7,144 nucleotides of DNA, taken from the NCBI GenBank assembly GCA_002454505.1, contig DKJA01000050.1:1-7144 (forward strand). The letters are read 5' to 3'. Shown here in pieces: positions 1-6,636 of the stretch. The DNA is from Oxalobacteraceae bacterium UBA6704. GTDB lineage: Bacteria > Pseudomonadota > Gammaproteobacteria > Burkholderiales > Burkholderiaceae_D. Position 1 is the stretch's first letter; each line of letters opens with the position of its first letter. The notes below the pieces were generated by a model. That model did not search any database, was not told where the DNA came from, and was given only the letters and a program-made list of their open reading frames with translations. The translations under genes were made by a program, and so were the position numbers.

Positions 1-735
1 GAAGCGGGCGCCGCCGAAGTGCAGCGCGTCACCGAAGCCTATGCGCCGATGCTGGGCCTGCAGATGGACAGCGTGCGCATCGCCATCGAACAGGCCAAGG
101 AAGCGGCGGTGGAGGACCTGACCATCGCCCCGCTGTCGAAACCGGCCGAGCGGCGCGCCAAGGCGCTCGCCAAGACCCGCCAGCGCGCCGCCGGCAACAA
201 GGTGCTGCAGAGCGGCCTGGCGGACATGCGCGACATGGTCGACAACGCCAGCCCCGGCCAGATGGTGTCGATCGCGCTGGAAACAGTTTACAAAGGCCTG
301 GACTTCACGCGCGCCGTGGCCTTCGTCCGCAACCGCCGCGAGAACCGCTATTCGGCCCGCATGTGCTTCGGCGACGCGTTGAAGGAACACCTGCCGAACA
401 TGTGGTTCGAGGATACGTACGAGCCGAACGTGTTCCACGCCGCGCTGAGCAGCGACCGCGTGATCTTCATCGAAAACGCCCGCGACCCGAAATTTGCCGC
501 CAAGCTGCCGCAGTGGTGGAAGTCGACGCTGTCCGAAGCGCACAGCTTCGTGATCCTGCCGCTGTCCTCCAACGGCCAGCCGACCGGCTTCCTCTATGGC
601 GACTGGGACGAGACGTATCCGGCCGTCCAGCTGTCGCAAACGGAGTTCGCCCTCCTCAACGACATGCGCGCCCTGGTGGTGAAAGCCGTCGAACGTCGGC
701 ACCAGCTCGAAACAATGGGCAACCGCGCCGCCTGA
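1..735 (+). CDS. C-terminal part of a signalling protein with a GAF-like domain (possibly HDOD-GAF), 5' end missing
   Basis: The frame is open from base 1 to the TGA at 733-735, giving 244 visible residues. The true start lies left of the window; the GTG at 19 is just an internal codon. The first ~80 visible residues are charged and helical (AYAPMLGLQMDSVR, then a K/R/A-rich stretch with KPAERRAKALAKTRQ). The remaining ~155 look like an alpha/beta sensor fold of GAF type: a helix (MVSIALETVYKGLDFTRAV), strands such as AVAFVRNRRE and SFVILPLSSNGQPTGFLYGD, and a closing helix (FALLNDMRALVVKAVERR). The pattern 'IxLPLxxxGxPxGxLYGD' resembles the central GAF strands. From memory, Oxalobacteraceae have HDOD proteins with such a C-terminal GAF region, which makes a c-di-GMP or stress signalling role plausible; the HDOD part cannot be seen here. 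Ligand and partner are unknown. No transmembrane segment is visible. A hairpin repeat follows 11 bp after the stop codon. Confidence 0.75.
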   Translation, partial: EAGAAEVQRVTEAYAPMLGLQMDSVRIAIEQAKEAAVEDLTIAPLSKPAERRAKALAKTRQRAAGNKVLQSGLADMRDMVDNASPGQMVSIALETVYKGLDFTRAVAFVRNRRENRYSARMCFGDALKEHLPNMWFEDTYEPNVFHAALSSDRVIFIENARDPKFAAKLPQWWKSTLSEAHSFVILPLSSNGQPTGFLYGDWDETYPAVQLSQTEFALLNDMRALVVKAVERRHQLETMGNRAA

Positions 736-746
736 CAGCAAAAAAA

Positions 747-785
747 TTGCCCGAAAAATGGGGACAGACCCCATTTTTCGGGCAA
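747..785. repeat. Perfect 17-bp inverted repeat with GGGGACAGACCCC core; REP-like, may also act as bidirectional terminator
   Basis: The left arm 747-763 (TTGCCCGAAAAATGGGG) and the right arm 769-785 are exact reverse complements around the 5-base loop ACAGA. A run of seven A lies just left (740-746) and TTTT just right (787-790), so a transcript from either strand would give a strong hairpin followed by U residues. It sits 11 bp after the upstream gene's stop, between convergent genes. The core is nearly identical to repeats at 4467-4495 and 4537-4549, so it is more than a one-off terminator. From memory, such GGGGACAG(A/T)CCCC elements are scattered between genes in Oxalobacteraceae and resemble REP sequences moved by RAYT transposases. 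That origin is inference. Confidence 0.8.
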
Positions 786-795
786 CTTTTCCTGT

Positions 796-826
796 AAAAC
801 AGGGCGGCCCGGCGACCCGGCCGCCC
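796..826 (-). terminator. Probable rho-independent terminator of aroC
   Basis: An 8-bp GC stem, GGGCGGCC (802-809) with GGCCGCCC (819-826), encloses a 9-base loop. Read on the minus strand it is followed by TGTTTT (801-796). It begins 16 bp beyond the aroC stop codon. On the plus strand the same stem is followed by TATTTTCT (828-835), so it could also stop read-through from the left gene. Confidence 0.6.
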
Positions 827-841
827 CTATTTTCTCGACGA

Positions 842-1945
842 TTATTTTTGCCGGGCGATATCCGGCGTGGCCACGTGCACGTCGCCGCACTGGGCGCGGT
901 GCATCAGCGCGTGGTCCATCAGCACGAGGGCCAGCATCGCTTCGGCGATCGGCGTGGCGCGGATGCCCACGCAGGGGTCGTGGCGGCCGAAGGTTTCCAC
1001 CATCTGCGGGTTGCCGGCCTTGTCGATCGAGCGGCGCGGCGTGCGGATCGACGACGTCGGCTTGATCGCGATCGATACCGTGATGTCCTGCCCCGTCGAG
1101 ATGCCGCCCAGCACGCCGCCGGCATGGTTGCCGACGAAGCCTTGCGGCGTCAGCTCGTCGCCGTGCACGGAGCCGCGTTGCGCGACGGACGCGAAGCCGG
1201 CGCCGATCTCCACGCCCTTTACCGCGTTGATGCCCATCATCGCGTAGGCGATGTCGGCATCGAGCTTGTCGTAGATCGGCTGGCCCAGGCCCACCGGCAC
1301 GTTGGTCGCCACCACGTCGATGCGGGCACCGATCGAGTCGCCGTCCTTGCGCAGCGCATCCATGTAGTCTTCCATCCGGGCGATCAGGTCCGCATCCGCC
1401 GTCGCCGCGAAGAAGGGATTGGCGGCGACGTGTTCGAAGCCCTGGAACGGCACGTCGATGTCGCCCAGCTGGCGCATGCAGCCGAAGAACTGCGTGCCGT
1501 ACTGCTGCAGCAGCCATTTCTTCGCCACCGCCGCCGCACCGACGACGGGCGCCGTCAGCCGCGCCGACGAGCGGCCGCCGCCGCGCGGGTCGCGCACGCC
1601 GTATTTGTGCCAGTACGTGTAATCCGCATGGCCGGGGCGGAAGGTCTCGACGATATTGCCGTAGTCCTTGCTGCGCTGGTCTTCGTTGCGGATCAGCAGT
1701 GCGATCGGCGTGCCGGTGGTGACGCCTTCGTACACGCCGGACAGGATCTGCACCGCATCGGGCTCCTGCCGCTGCGTCACGTGGCGCGACGTGCCGGGTT
1801 TGCGGCGGTCCAGCTCGGGCTGGATGTCCGCTTCGGACAGCGCCAGGCCGGGCGGGCAGCCGTCGATGACGCAGCCGATGGCCGGGCCGTGGGATTCGCC
1901 GAATGTCGTTACCGTGAACAGCTTGCCAAAGGAATTACCGGACAT
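842..1945 (-). CDS. aroC: Chorismate synthase
   Basis: The enzyme converts 5-enolpyruvylshikimate-3-phosphate to chorismate, the last shikimate-pathway step, in the cytoplasm, and needs reduced FMN. The 367-residue product is full length for the family (about 350-370). All three family signatures are visible: GESHGPAIGCVIDGCP at 16-31, GRSSARLTAPVVGAAA near 124-139, and RHDPCVGIRATPIAEAM at 321-337. The two conserved active-site histidines correspond to H19 and H106 (RPGHADYT). The start ATG (1943-1945) gives the typical N-terminus MSGNSFGKLFTVTTFGESHG, so the start is secure although upstream there is only a weak AGGTT ribosome site. The frame is intact. The gene appears monocistronic: a hairpin terminator follows, and the upstream neighbour is divergent with a 254-bp gap. 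No other aromatic amino acid gene is in the window. Confidence 0.98.
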   Translation of the reverse strand: MSGNSFGKLFTVTTFGESHGPAIGCVIDGCPPGLALSEADIQPELDRRKPGTSRHVTQRQEPDAVQILSGVYEGVTTGTPIALLIRNEDQRSKDYGNIVETFRPGHADYTYWHKYGVRDPRGGGRSSARLTAPVVGAAAVAKKWLLQQYGTQFFGCMRQLGDIDVPFQGFEHVAANPFFAATADADLIARMEDYMDALRKDGDSIGARIDVVATNVPVGLGQPIYDKLDADIAYAMMGINAVKGVEIGAGFASVAQRGSVHGDELTPQGFVGNHAGGVLGGISTGQDITVSIAIKPTSSIRTPRRSIDKAGNPQMVETFGRHDPCVGIRATPIAEAMLALVLMDHALMHRAQCGDVHVATPDIARQK

Positions 1946-1982
1946 GATGATTTCAACCTGCGGAACTGAGGGGGAACTTTCA

Positions 1983-2011
1983 ATTTTACAGCTTTAGCAT
2001 CGTCTGATCCA
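1983..2011 (-). promoter_or_regulatory. Weak candidate promoter for aroC
   Basis: On the minus strand, TAAAAT (1988-1983) lies 17 bp after TGGATC (2011-2006), a poor -35 match (3 of 6). This would give a leader of about 30 bases before the aroC ATG. The stretch is clearly more AT-rich than its surroundings. This is the best candidate in the gap, not a firm call. Confidence 0.3.
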
Positions 2012-2075
2012 GCCCGCCGGCCATCTGCGTCGCCGAGGCGACAGAAGTGCGACCGAAACAAAGTAGAAACACGGT

Positions 2076-2109
2076 TTTCTTATTAGAAATTTATCGCCCG
2101 GCTTATAAT
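2076..2109 (+). promoter_or_regulatory. Candidate promoter of the REC-DUF3369-GGDEF-EAL gene, with a dyad at the -35 position
   Basis: A perfect -10 hexamer TATAAT lies at 2104-2109, about 90 bp before the start codon. At 17 bp spacing the -35 position (2081-2086, TATTAG) does not resemble TTGACA. It overlaps the small inverted repeat TTTCT-TATT-AGAAA (2076-2089), which could be an activator or repressor site. A second -10-like hexamer, TATACT (2156-2161), lies closer to the gene, also without a clear -35. The AT-rich character of about 2045-2110 supports a promoter zone. Confidence 0.45.
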
Positions 2110-2199
2110 CGGATCGTTGCATCACGCTAGGTTTCCGGCCTCCTGTCCAAACCGTTATACTGACCCCGGGCCAAGCAAGCCCATTCTGGAGAAGGACGC

Positions 2200-4464
2200 A
2201 TGCCCCCATCGATCACTCCCCTCGGCGTCGACAGGGTTGATCAGGACGATCTCGTGTTCCTGGAAGAATCCCCGGTCCCGGCGGATGGTCCCGGTTCGCG
2301 TGCCGTGCCGCGCAACGTCTGGCGCGTGATGATCATCGACGACGACGAGGATGTGCACTCCACCACCACGTTCGCCCTCGGCAACCTCGACATGCAGGGC
2401 CGTCCGCTGGAATTCGTCCACGCCTACTCGGCCGCCGAGGCGCGCGAGCTGCTGCAGCGTGAAAGCGAGATCGCCGTGATCCTGCTGGACGTGGTGATGG
2501 AGCACGACGATGCCGGCCTGCACCTCGTGCGCTACATCCGCGAGACGCTGCGGCTGGCGGATGTGCGCATCATCCTGCGCACCGGCCAGCCGGGTTATGC
2601 GCCGGAGATCGACGCGATCCGCGACTTCGACATCAACGACTACAAGACCAAGTCCGAACTCACCCGCATCAAGCTGTTCACCACCGTGACGGCGGCGATC
2701 CGCTCGTACGAACAGATCCGCCGCATCAGCGACAGCCGCCGGGGCCTGAACCGCATCGTCCAGGCCAGCACGGAGCTGATGGCGCTGCAGGGCGTGCGTC
2801 ATTTCGCCGCCGGCGCGCTGGCGCAGGCGTGCGCGCTGCTGGGCCAGCCGGCGGGCGGCATGCTGTGCGTGCAGAACGAAGGGGGGTCGATGCACGTGGT
2901 GGCCGCCGGCGGCGACCGGCTGGCGCTGGAAGGCACCGACATCGGCGGCGACGACACCGCCCTGCCGCCGCTGCCGCCACTGATGGCCCGCGCGCTGGCC
3001 GAGCAGCGCAATGTCTACGACGCCGAAGGCGTGGCGCTGTACCTGACGGGCAAGGCCTGCCGCACGTTCGCCGCGCTGGTCGACATGCCGCGCCCTCCCA
3101 CCGAACTGGAAGAACGGCTGCTGGACGTGTTCGGGTCGACGGTCGCCGTGGGCCTCGACAACGTGGAACTGGTGTCGCACCTGCACGATGCGGCGTTCTA
3201 CGACACGCTGTCGAAACTGCCCAACCGCACGCGCCTGATCGAGATCATCGATGCCACGCTGGCCGGCGCGGGCCGCGAGGAAGCCACGCTGTGCCTCGTC
3301 GACCTGGACCACTTCGCCGAGACCAACGACGCGCTGGGCCACGAATTCGGCGACATGCTGCTGGCCGCCGTCGCCCACCGGCTGCAGAACAGCCTGGGGC
3401 GGCACCTGACGGTGGCCCGCATCGGCGGCGACATCTTCTGCGTGCTGGGCCACGCCGCGCAGGTGCAGCCGGCCGGCATCCTCGCGCTGTTCCGCCGGCC
3501 ATTCGACATCGAGGGCCAGGACGTGCGCGTGTCCGCCACGCTGGGCCTCGTGCGGCTGTCGGAACACGATGGCTCCGGCACCGACGCGCTGAAGGATGCC
3601 GACATCGCGCTCAAGCGCGCCAAGACGCAGCAGCGCGCCGGTCACTTCTACTTCACGCGCAGCATGGGCGTCGAGATCCGCGAGCGGGTGCGCATGATGC
3701 ACGCGCTGCGCAATGCGTTCAGCCACAACGAGCTGTTCGTCATGTACCAGCCGCAGATGGACCTGGCCACGCGCCGGCCCGTCGGTGCCGAGGCGCTGCT
3801 GCGCTGGCAGACGGCGGACGGCAAGTTCGTGTCGCCGGACCGCTTCATCCCCATCGCCGAATACTCCGGCCTGATCATCGAGCTGGGCGAATGGGTGCTG
3901 CGCACCGCCTGCGCGGAACTGGTGCGGCTGCGCGCGGCCGGCCACGAACAGTTCACGATGTCGGTCAACGTGTCGCAAGTGCAGTTCCGCCATCCGCAGT
4001 TCCTGCAGATGCTGTCCCGCGCGCTGCTCGACACGGGCGCGCCGCCGGAATACCTGGAGCTGGAGATCACCGAATCGATGGCGATGGAAGAACCGGGCAC
4101 GCTGATCGAAATGCTGGGCGAAGTGAAGAAGACGGGCGTGCACATCGCGATCGACGATTTCGGCACGGGCTTCTCGTCGCTGTCCCACCTGCAGCAGCTG
4201 CGCGTCGACCGGCTGAAGATCGACCGGGCTTTCGTGACCGAGATCACGGGATCGGCACGCGGCAGCAGCATTGCCGAGATGGTAATCCAGCTGGGCCGCA
4301 ACCTGGGGCTGTCGATCGTCGCCGAAGGCGTCGAGGACGAGCGCCAGGCGCAGGTGCTGTACCACCTGGGCTGCCCGCTGGCGCAGGGCTTCCTGTTTGC
4401 CCGGCCGATGACGGCGGGCGACCTGGCGCGCTGGCTAAACGAAGAGGCGCCGCGGTTCGCCTGA
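2200..4464 (+). CDS. Response regulator with REC, DUF3369, degenerate GGDEF and EAL domains; probable c-di-GMP phosphodiesterase
   Basis: The 754-residue product is predicted to be cytoplasmic, with no signal peptide or membrane segment. The receiver domain (about 40-165) has the acidic pocket D47-D49, phospho-acceptor D97 (ILLDVVM), T128 and K151 (DYKTKSEL). Residues ~166-335 fit DUF3369, which usually follows such receivers and whose function is unknown. The GGDEF domain (~336-490) keeps D368 in LVDLDHF and the guanine-contact residues N376 and D385 (NDALGHEFGD), but its signature is GGDIF (409-413), lacking the catalytic glutamate; the RxxD inhibitory site is replaced by GRHL. Cyclase activity is therefore unlikely. 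The EAL domain (~495-745) keeps every expected catalytic residue: E531 (EALLRW), N590 (SVNVS), E622 (LEITES), D652-D653 (IDDFGTG), K673 (LKIDR), E709 (AEGVE) and Q729 (LAQGFL). It should hydrolyse c-di-GMP to pGpG, probably tuned by phosphorylation and GTP. The start ATG has GGAG at 2188-2191, 8 bases upstream. No cognate kinase gene is adjacent. Confidence 0.93.
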   Translation: MPPSITPLGVDRVDQDDLVFLEESPVPADGPGSRAVPRNVWRVMIIDDDEDVHSTTTFALGNLDMQGRPLEFVHAYSAAEARELLQRESEIAVILLDVVMEHDDAGLHLVRYIRETLRLADVRIILRTGQPGYAPEIDAIRDFDINDYKTKSELTRIKLFTTVTAAIRSYEQIRRISDSRRGLNRIVQASTELMALQGVRHFAAGALAQACALLGQPAGGMLCVQNEGGSMHVVAAGGDRLALEGTDIGGDDTALPPLPPLMARALAEQRNVYDAEGVALYLTGKACRTFAALVDMPRPPTELEERLLDVFGSTVAVGLDNVELVSHLHDAAFYDTLSKLPNRTRLIEIIDATLAGAGREEATLCLVDLDHFAETNDALGHEFGDMLLAAVAHRLQNSLGRHLTVARIGGDIFCVLGHAAQVQPAGILALFRRPFDIEGQDVRVSATLGLVRLSEHDGSGTDALKDADIALKRAKTQQRAGHFYFTRSMGVEIRERVRMMHALRNAFSHNELFVMYQPQMDLATRRPVGAEALLRWQTADGKFVSPDRFIPIAEYSGLIIELGEWVLRTACAELVRLRAAGHEQFTMSVNVSQVQFRHPQFLQMLSRALLDTGAPPEYLELEITESMAMEEPGTLIEMLGEVKKTGVHIAIDDFGTGFSSLSHLQQLRVDRLKIDRAFVTEITGSARGSSIAEMVIQLGRNLGLSIVAEGVEDERQAQVLYHLGCPLAQGFLFARPMTAGDLARWLNEEAPRFA

Positions 4465-4466
4465 CC

Positions 4467-4495
4467 GGGGACCGTCCCGGCACGGGACTGTCCCC
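4467..4495. repeat. Inverted repeat built from two GGGGAC-type 13-mers
   Basis: The arms GGGGACCGTCCCG (4467-4479) and CGGGACTGTCCCC (4483-4495) pair at 12 of 13 positions around the loop GCA. Each arm is itself a near-palindrome and a variant of the core at 760-772. The element starts 2 bp after the stop codon of the EAL gene. There is no T-run directly after it, so it is a strong hairpin but not a classical intrinsic terminator. Confidence 0.75.
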
Positions 4496-4534
4496 TCGGT
4501 TGCTTTTAAGCTGACAAAACCATCAACAGCAGAT

Positions 4535-4550
4535 GAGGGGACAGTCCCCG
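4535..4550. repeat. Further GGGGACAGTCCCC repeat, inverted relative to the preceding copy
   Basis: The core GGGGACAGTCCCC (4537-4549) is a palindrome with a central A. Bases 4535-4548 are the exact reverse complement of 4484-4497 (14 bp), so the two elements form a larger inverted pair around a 37-base AT-richer spacer (4498-4534). A short hairpin pair flanking a spacer is how REP doublets (BIME-like units) are arranged. The spacer itself shows no gene or known motif. Confidence 0.7.
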
Positions 4551-4554
4551 GCCA

Positions 4555-4584
4555 ACAAAAAAGCTGCCGAGGCAGCTTTTTTGT
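4555..4584. terminator. Symmetric bidirectional rho-independent terminator between convergent genes
   Basis: ACAAAAAAGCTGCC (4555-4568) and GGCAGCTTTTTTGT (4571-4584) are exact reverse complements; in practice the loop is CGAG. Each strand reads an A-run, GC stem and T-run, so it should stop transcription both from the EAL gene (+) and from the CBS gene (-), whose stop codon is at 4602-4604. Confidence 0.9.
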
Positions 4585-4601
4585 CTAAACCTGTTACGAG
4601 C

Positions 4602-5057
4602 TCAGTTCGTATTCTCTTCCTGCTCGGCCGGCCAGTCCCGGATATAGGCCTTCAGCATCCGGTTCTCGAAGCTCTGCGCCTCCAGCACGGCGCGCGCCAC
4701 GTCGTAGAACGAGATCACGCCCAGCAGGGTTTTCGCATTCATCACCGGCAGGTAGCGCGCGTGCTTTTCCAGCATGATGCGGCGCACTTCGTTGACTTCC
4801 GTATCCGGCGTGACGGTGATCGGCGCATCGTCCATGTGCTTGCGCACCGTACCGGCGCCGACGGAGCCGTCGTTGGCGTGCACTGCCTTCAGCACTTCGC
4901 GAAAGGTCAGCATGCCCACCAGGTCGCCGAATTCCATGACGACCAGCGAGCCGATGTCCTTCTCGGCCATCGTGTTGGCCGCGTCCACGATCGGCTGGTC
5001 GGGCGTGATCGTGTAGAGGATATTGCCTTTGACCTGGAGGATTTCAGATACTTTCAT
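4602..5057 (-). CDS. Stand-alone tandem CBS domain protein
   Basis: The 151-residue soluble protein consists almost wholly of two CBS motifs, about residues 7-62 and 72-127, which fold together as a Bateman module. Repeated hallmarks are ITPDQPIVDAANTM with GSLVVMEFGDLVGMLTFREVL in the first, and VTPDTEVNEVRRIM with RYLPVMNAKTLLGVISFYDV in the second. S116 and D119 sit where CBS domains contact the ribose and phosphate of adenosine nucleotides; the first motif has T51 and E54 at the matching places. Such proteins bind AMP, ATP, SAM or related ligands, but this one's ligand and partner are unknown. The tail (about 136-151) is acidic and polar. The ATG at 5055-5057 is supported by AGGA 8 bases upstream (minus strand of 5066-5069). 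It may be transcribed alone or by read-through from the same-strand membrane gene 148 bp upstream; I found no convincing promoter in that gap. Confidence 0.92.
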   Translation of the reverse strand: MKVSEILQVKGNILYTITPDQPIVDAANTMAEKDIGSLVVMEFGDLVGMLTFREVLKAVHANDGSVGAGTVRKHMDDAPITVTPDTEVNEVRRIMLEKHARYLPVMNAKTLLGVISFYDVARAVLEAQSFENRMLKAYIRDWPAEQEENTN

Positions 5058-5158
5058 GATGGCCGTCCTGTCCGCCGCGCTGCCGCGGCTGTGAATGAAG
5101 TTTGTTTTAGTTTAAGCCTTCCCGGGCAATGTAGCGTATGCCCGCGGAAAAATCCAGT

Positions 5159-5183
5159 TTTGCGCGCCATCAGTGCGCGCAAA
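5159..5183 (-). other. Perfect 9-bp hairpin downstream of the YihY-family gene
   Basis: TTTGCGCGC (5159-5167) and GCGCGCAAA (5175-5183) pair perfectly around a 7-base loop. The element begins 22 bp after the YihY-family stop codon. On the minus strand a T-run (ATTTTT) follows only after ACTGG, so it is an imperfect terminator at best; it could instead stabilise the mRNA 3' end. The rest of the gap to the CBS gene (5058-5158) contains a 6-bp dyad, CGGGCA/TGCCCG at 5123-5144, and an AT-rich patch near 5100-5116, but no firm promoter. Confidence 0.4.
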
Positions 5184-5205
5184 TGCGCAGCGTCCGCGTA
5201 TCAGC

Positions 5206-6624
5206 TCAGCGGCAGTCCAGCGGCCCGAAATGGTCGGCCAGCGTGCGGCCCAGCCCTGCCTCGACGGCGTCTTCCACCTGCCGGGCCAGCCGCGCCGCCT
5301 CGCGGTTCGCCTCGCTGATGCGGGGATCTTCCGTCTCGTGCGCGGCGCCCGCATTGACGGCCATGCCGCCGAAAACGAACAGCCGATAGACCTCGGCCAG
5401 CGTCAGCTTGTCGGCATTGGCCAGCAAGACCCAGTTGTCGCCCGTGTCCGTGATCCGTTTGCCCAGCTCCACGCGCGGCACCGGCTCGGTGCGCACGCGG
5501 CCCACCCAGCCTTCGTCCTGCATCCGCTCCAGCAGCGTTTCCAGCTCGTCGTAGCCGAGCCGCGTGCGGGCCCGGATCGCGGCCGCGCTGACCAGTGCCG
5601 AGTCGCCGCAGCGGCAGGCCACGTGCAGCACCTTGATGACGGCCATCGCATCGACGAACGCGCCGCCCGGCACGGGATCGTGCCACCAGCGCTCGTATTT
5701 GATGACCGGCAGCGCGGCCGTCAGCAGTGCGCCGACCAGCGTGATCAGCCAGGACACATAGATCCACAGCAGGAACAGCGGCAGCGCCGCCAGCGCGCCG
5801 TAGATCCGGGAATAAGTGGGGAACTGCGTGATGAAGATGGCGAAGCCCCGCTTGGCCAGCTCGAACGCCACGGCGGCCAGCACGCCGCCGCACAGCGCGT
5901 CGCGCCAGTCCACCAGCTTGTGCGGCACGGCGATGTACAGGAAGGTGAAGCCGGCCGACGTGAAGGCAACCGACAGCAGCGTATAGAGCATCTCGCCGGT
6001 GCCGCCGCCAACCAGCTGCGTGGTGGCCGAAAACACGTTGACCGACAGCGAGATCGACACGCCCACCAGCAGCGGCCCGAGCGTCACCAGCCCCCAGTAC
6101 ACGAGAATGCGCCGTGCCCAGCGCCGCTCCGCCTTGACGCGCCAGATGCGGTTGAACACGCGCTCGATCATGCCCATCATCGCCGCCGACGTCACCAGCA
6201 GCGTCACCGCGCCGACGGCGGACAACCGCGTGGCGCTCGATGCAAACGTCGTCAGATAGGACAGGATCGTTTCCGAAATCGCCTTCGGCATCACGCTCTT
6301 GATGAAATACGCCTCCAGCGCGGTGCGGAACGTGGTGAACATCGGGAAGGTGGTGAACACGGCCAGCGCGATCGTCAGCACCGGCACCAGCGCGAACACG
6401 GTGGTGAAGGTCAGGCCGCCGGCCACCTGCGGCAGGCTTTCCTCGCGCAGCCGGTCGCGCGCGAACAGGGTCAGGTCGCGGATCTCGGCCCACGACAGCG
6501 CGCGCAGTTCGGCCACGGCCTGCCTGCAGTTGCCGGCGGCGGTACGGTAAATGCTGCGGTAAAACGACTGGAATTTCTGCGCGATGGAGTCGAAGGACAC
6601 TTTCCCTGCCTGGCCTGTGGCCAT
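5206..6624 (-). CDS. YihY/BrkB family inner-membrane protein with soluble C-terminal domain
   Basis: The product has 472 residues. A cytoplasmic N-terminus (1-65, with the family-like stretch EIRDLTLFARDRLREESLPQVAGG) precedes six hydrophobic segments at about 68-90, 133-153, 171-194, 211-233, 243-263 and 277-305. Family landmarks include VAGGLTFTTVFALVPVLTIA at 67-86 and YGALAALPLFLLWIYVSW at 275-292. The remaining ~165 residues (310-472) are soluble; residues ~325-378 (AVIKVLHVACR to GWVGRVR) read like a winged-helix fold. YihY homologues were once called RNase BN, but that activity belongs to another protein, and the true function (possibly transport or envelope-related) is not settled. 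The ATG at 6622-6624 is chosen because the open frame further upstream (to 7101) lies antisense to wrbA and looks non-coding. No good ribosome site precedes it. Downstream on the same strand is the CBS gene, 148 bp away. Confidence 0.9.
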   Translation of the reverse strand: MATGQAGKVSFDSIAQKFQSFYRSIYRTAAGNCRQAVAELRALSWAEIRDLTLFARDRLREESLPQVAGGLTFTTVFALVPVLTIALAVFTTFPMFTTFRTALEAYFIKSVMPKAISETILSYLTTFASSATRLSAVGAVTLLVTSAAMMGMIERVFNRIWRVKAERRWARRILVYWGLVTLGPLLVGVSISLSVNVFSATTQLVGGGTGEMLYTLLSVAFTSAGFTFLYIAVPHKLVDWRDALCGGVLAAVAFELAKRGFAIFITQFPTYSRIYGALAALPLFLLWIYVSWLITLVGALLTAALPVIKYERWWHDPVPGGAFVDAMAVIKVLHVACRCGDSALVSAAAIRARTRLGYDELETLLERMQDEGWVGRVRTEPVPRVELGKRITDTGDNWVLLANADKLTLAEVYRLFVFGGMAVNAGAAHETEDPRISEANREAARLARQVEDAVEAGLGRTLADHFGPLDCR

Positions 6625-6636
6625 TCTGTAAAGCGC

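Noticed and set aside
758..1969. A 403-codon plus-strand open frame opposite aroC
   Set aside because: Low-complexity R/A/H-rich product without family features; it covers the repeat and terminator, while the opposite strand encodes full-length chorismate synthase.
2029..2042. Short dyad GTCGCC-GA-GGCGAC in the aroC divergent region
   Set aside because: Six base pairs with a two-base loop is common by chance at this GC content; there is no T-run and no link to a promoter element.
3424..3438. GGDIF as a possible sequencing error of GGDEF
   Set aside because: Glu (GAG or GAA) to Ile (ATC) needs several base changes, the frame is intact, and the inhibitory RxxD site is also lost, so genuine divergence is more likely.
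2155..4365. A 736-codon open frame on the minus strand opposite the EAL gene
   Set aside because: Its product is rich in H, R, Q and A with no recognisable domain, as expected for the antisense of a high-GC gene. The plus-strand product has four coherent domains with conserved residues.
2829..4514. A 561-codon plus-strand open frame overlapping the EAL gene in another frame
   Set aside because: Its arginine-, alanine- and proline-rich product, with no domain, is a frame-shifted reading of the same high-GC sequence.
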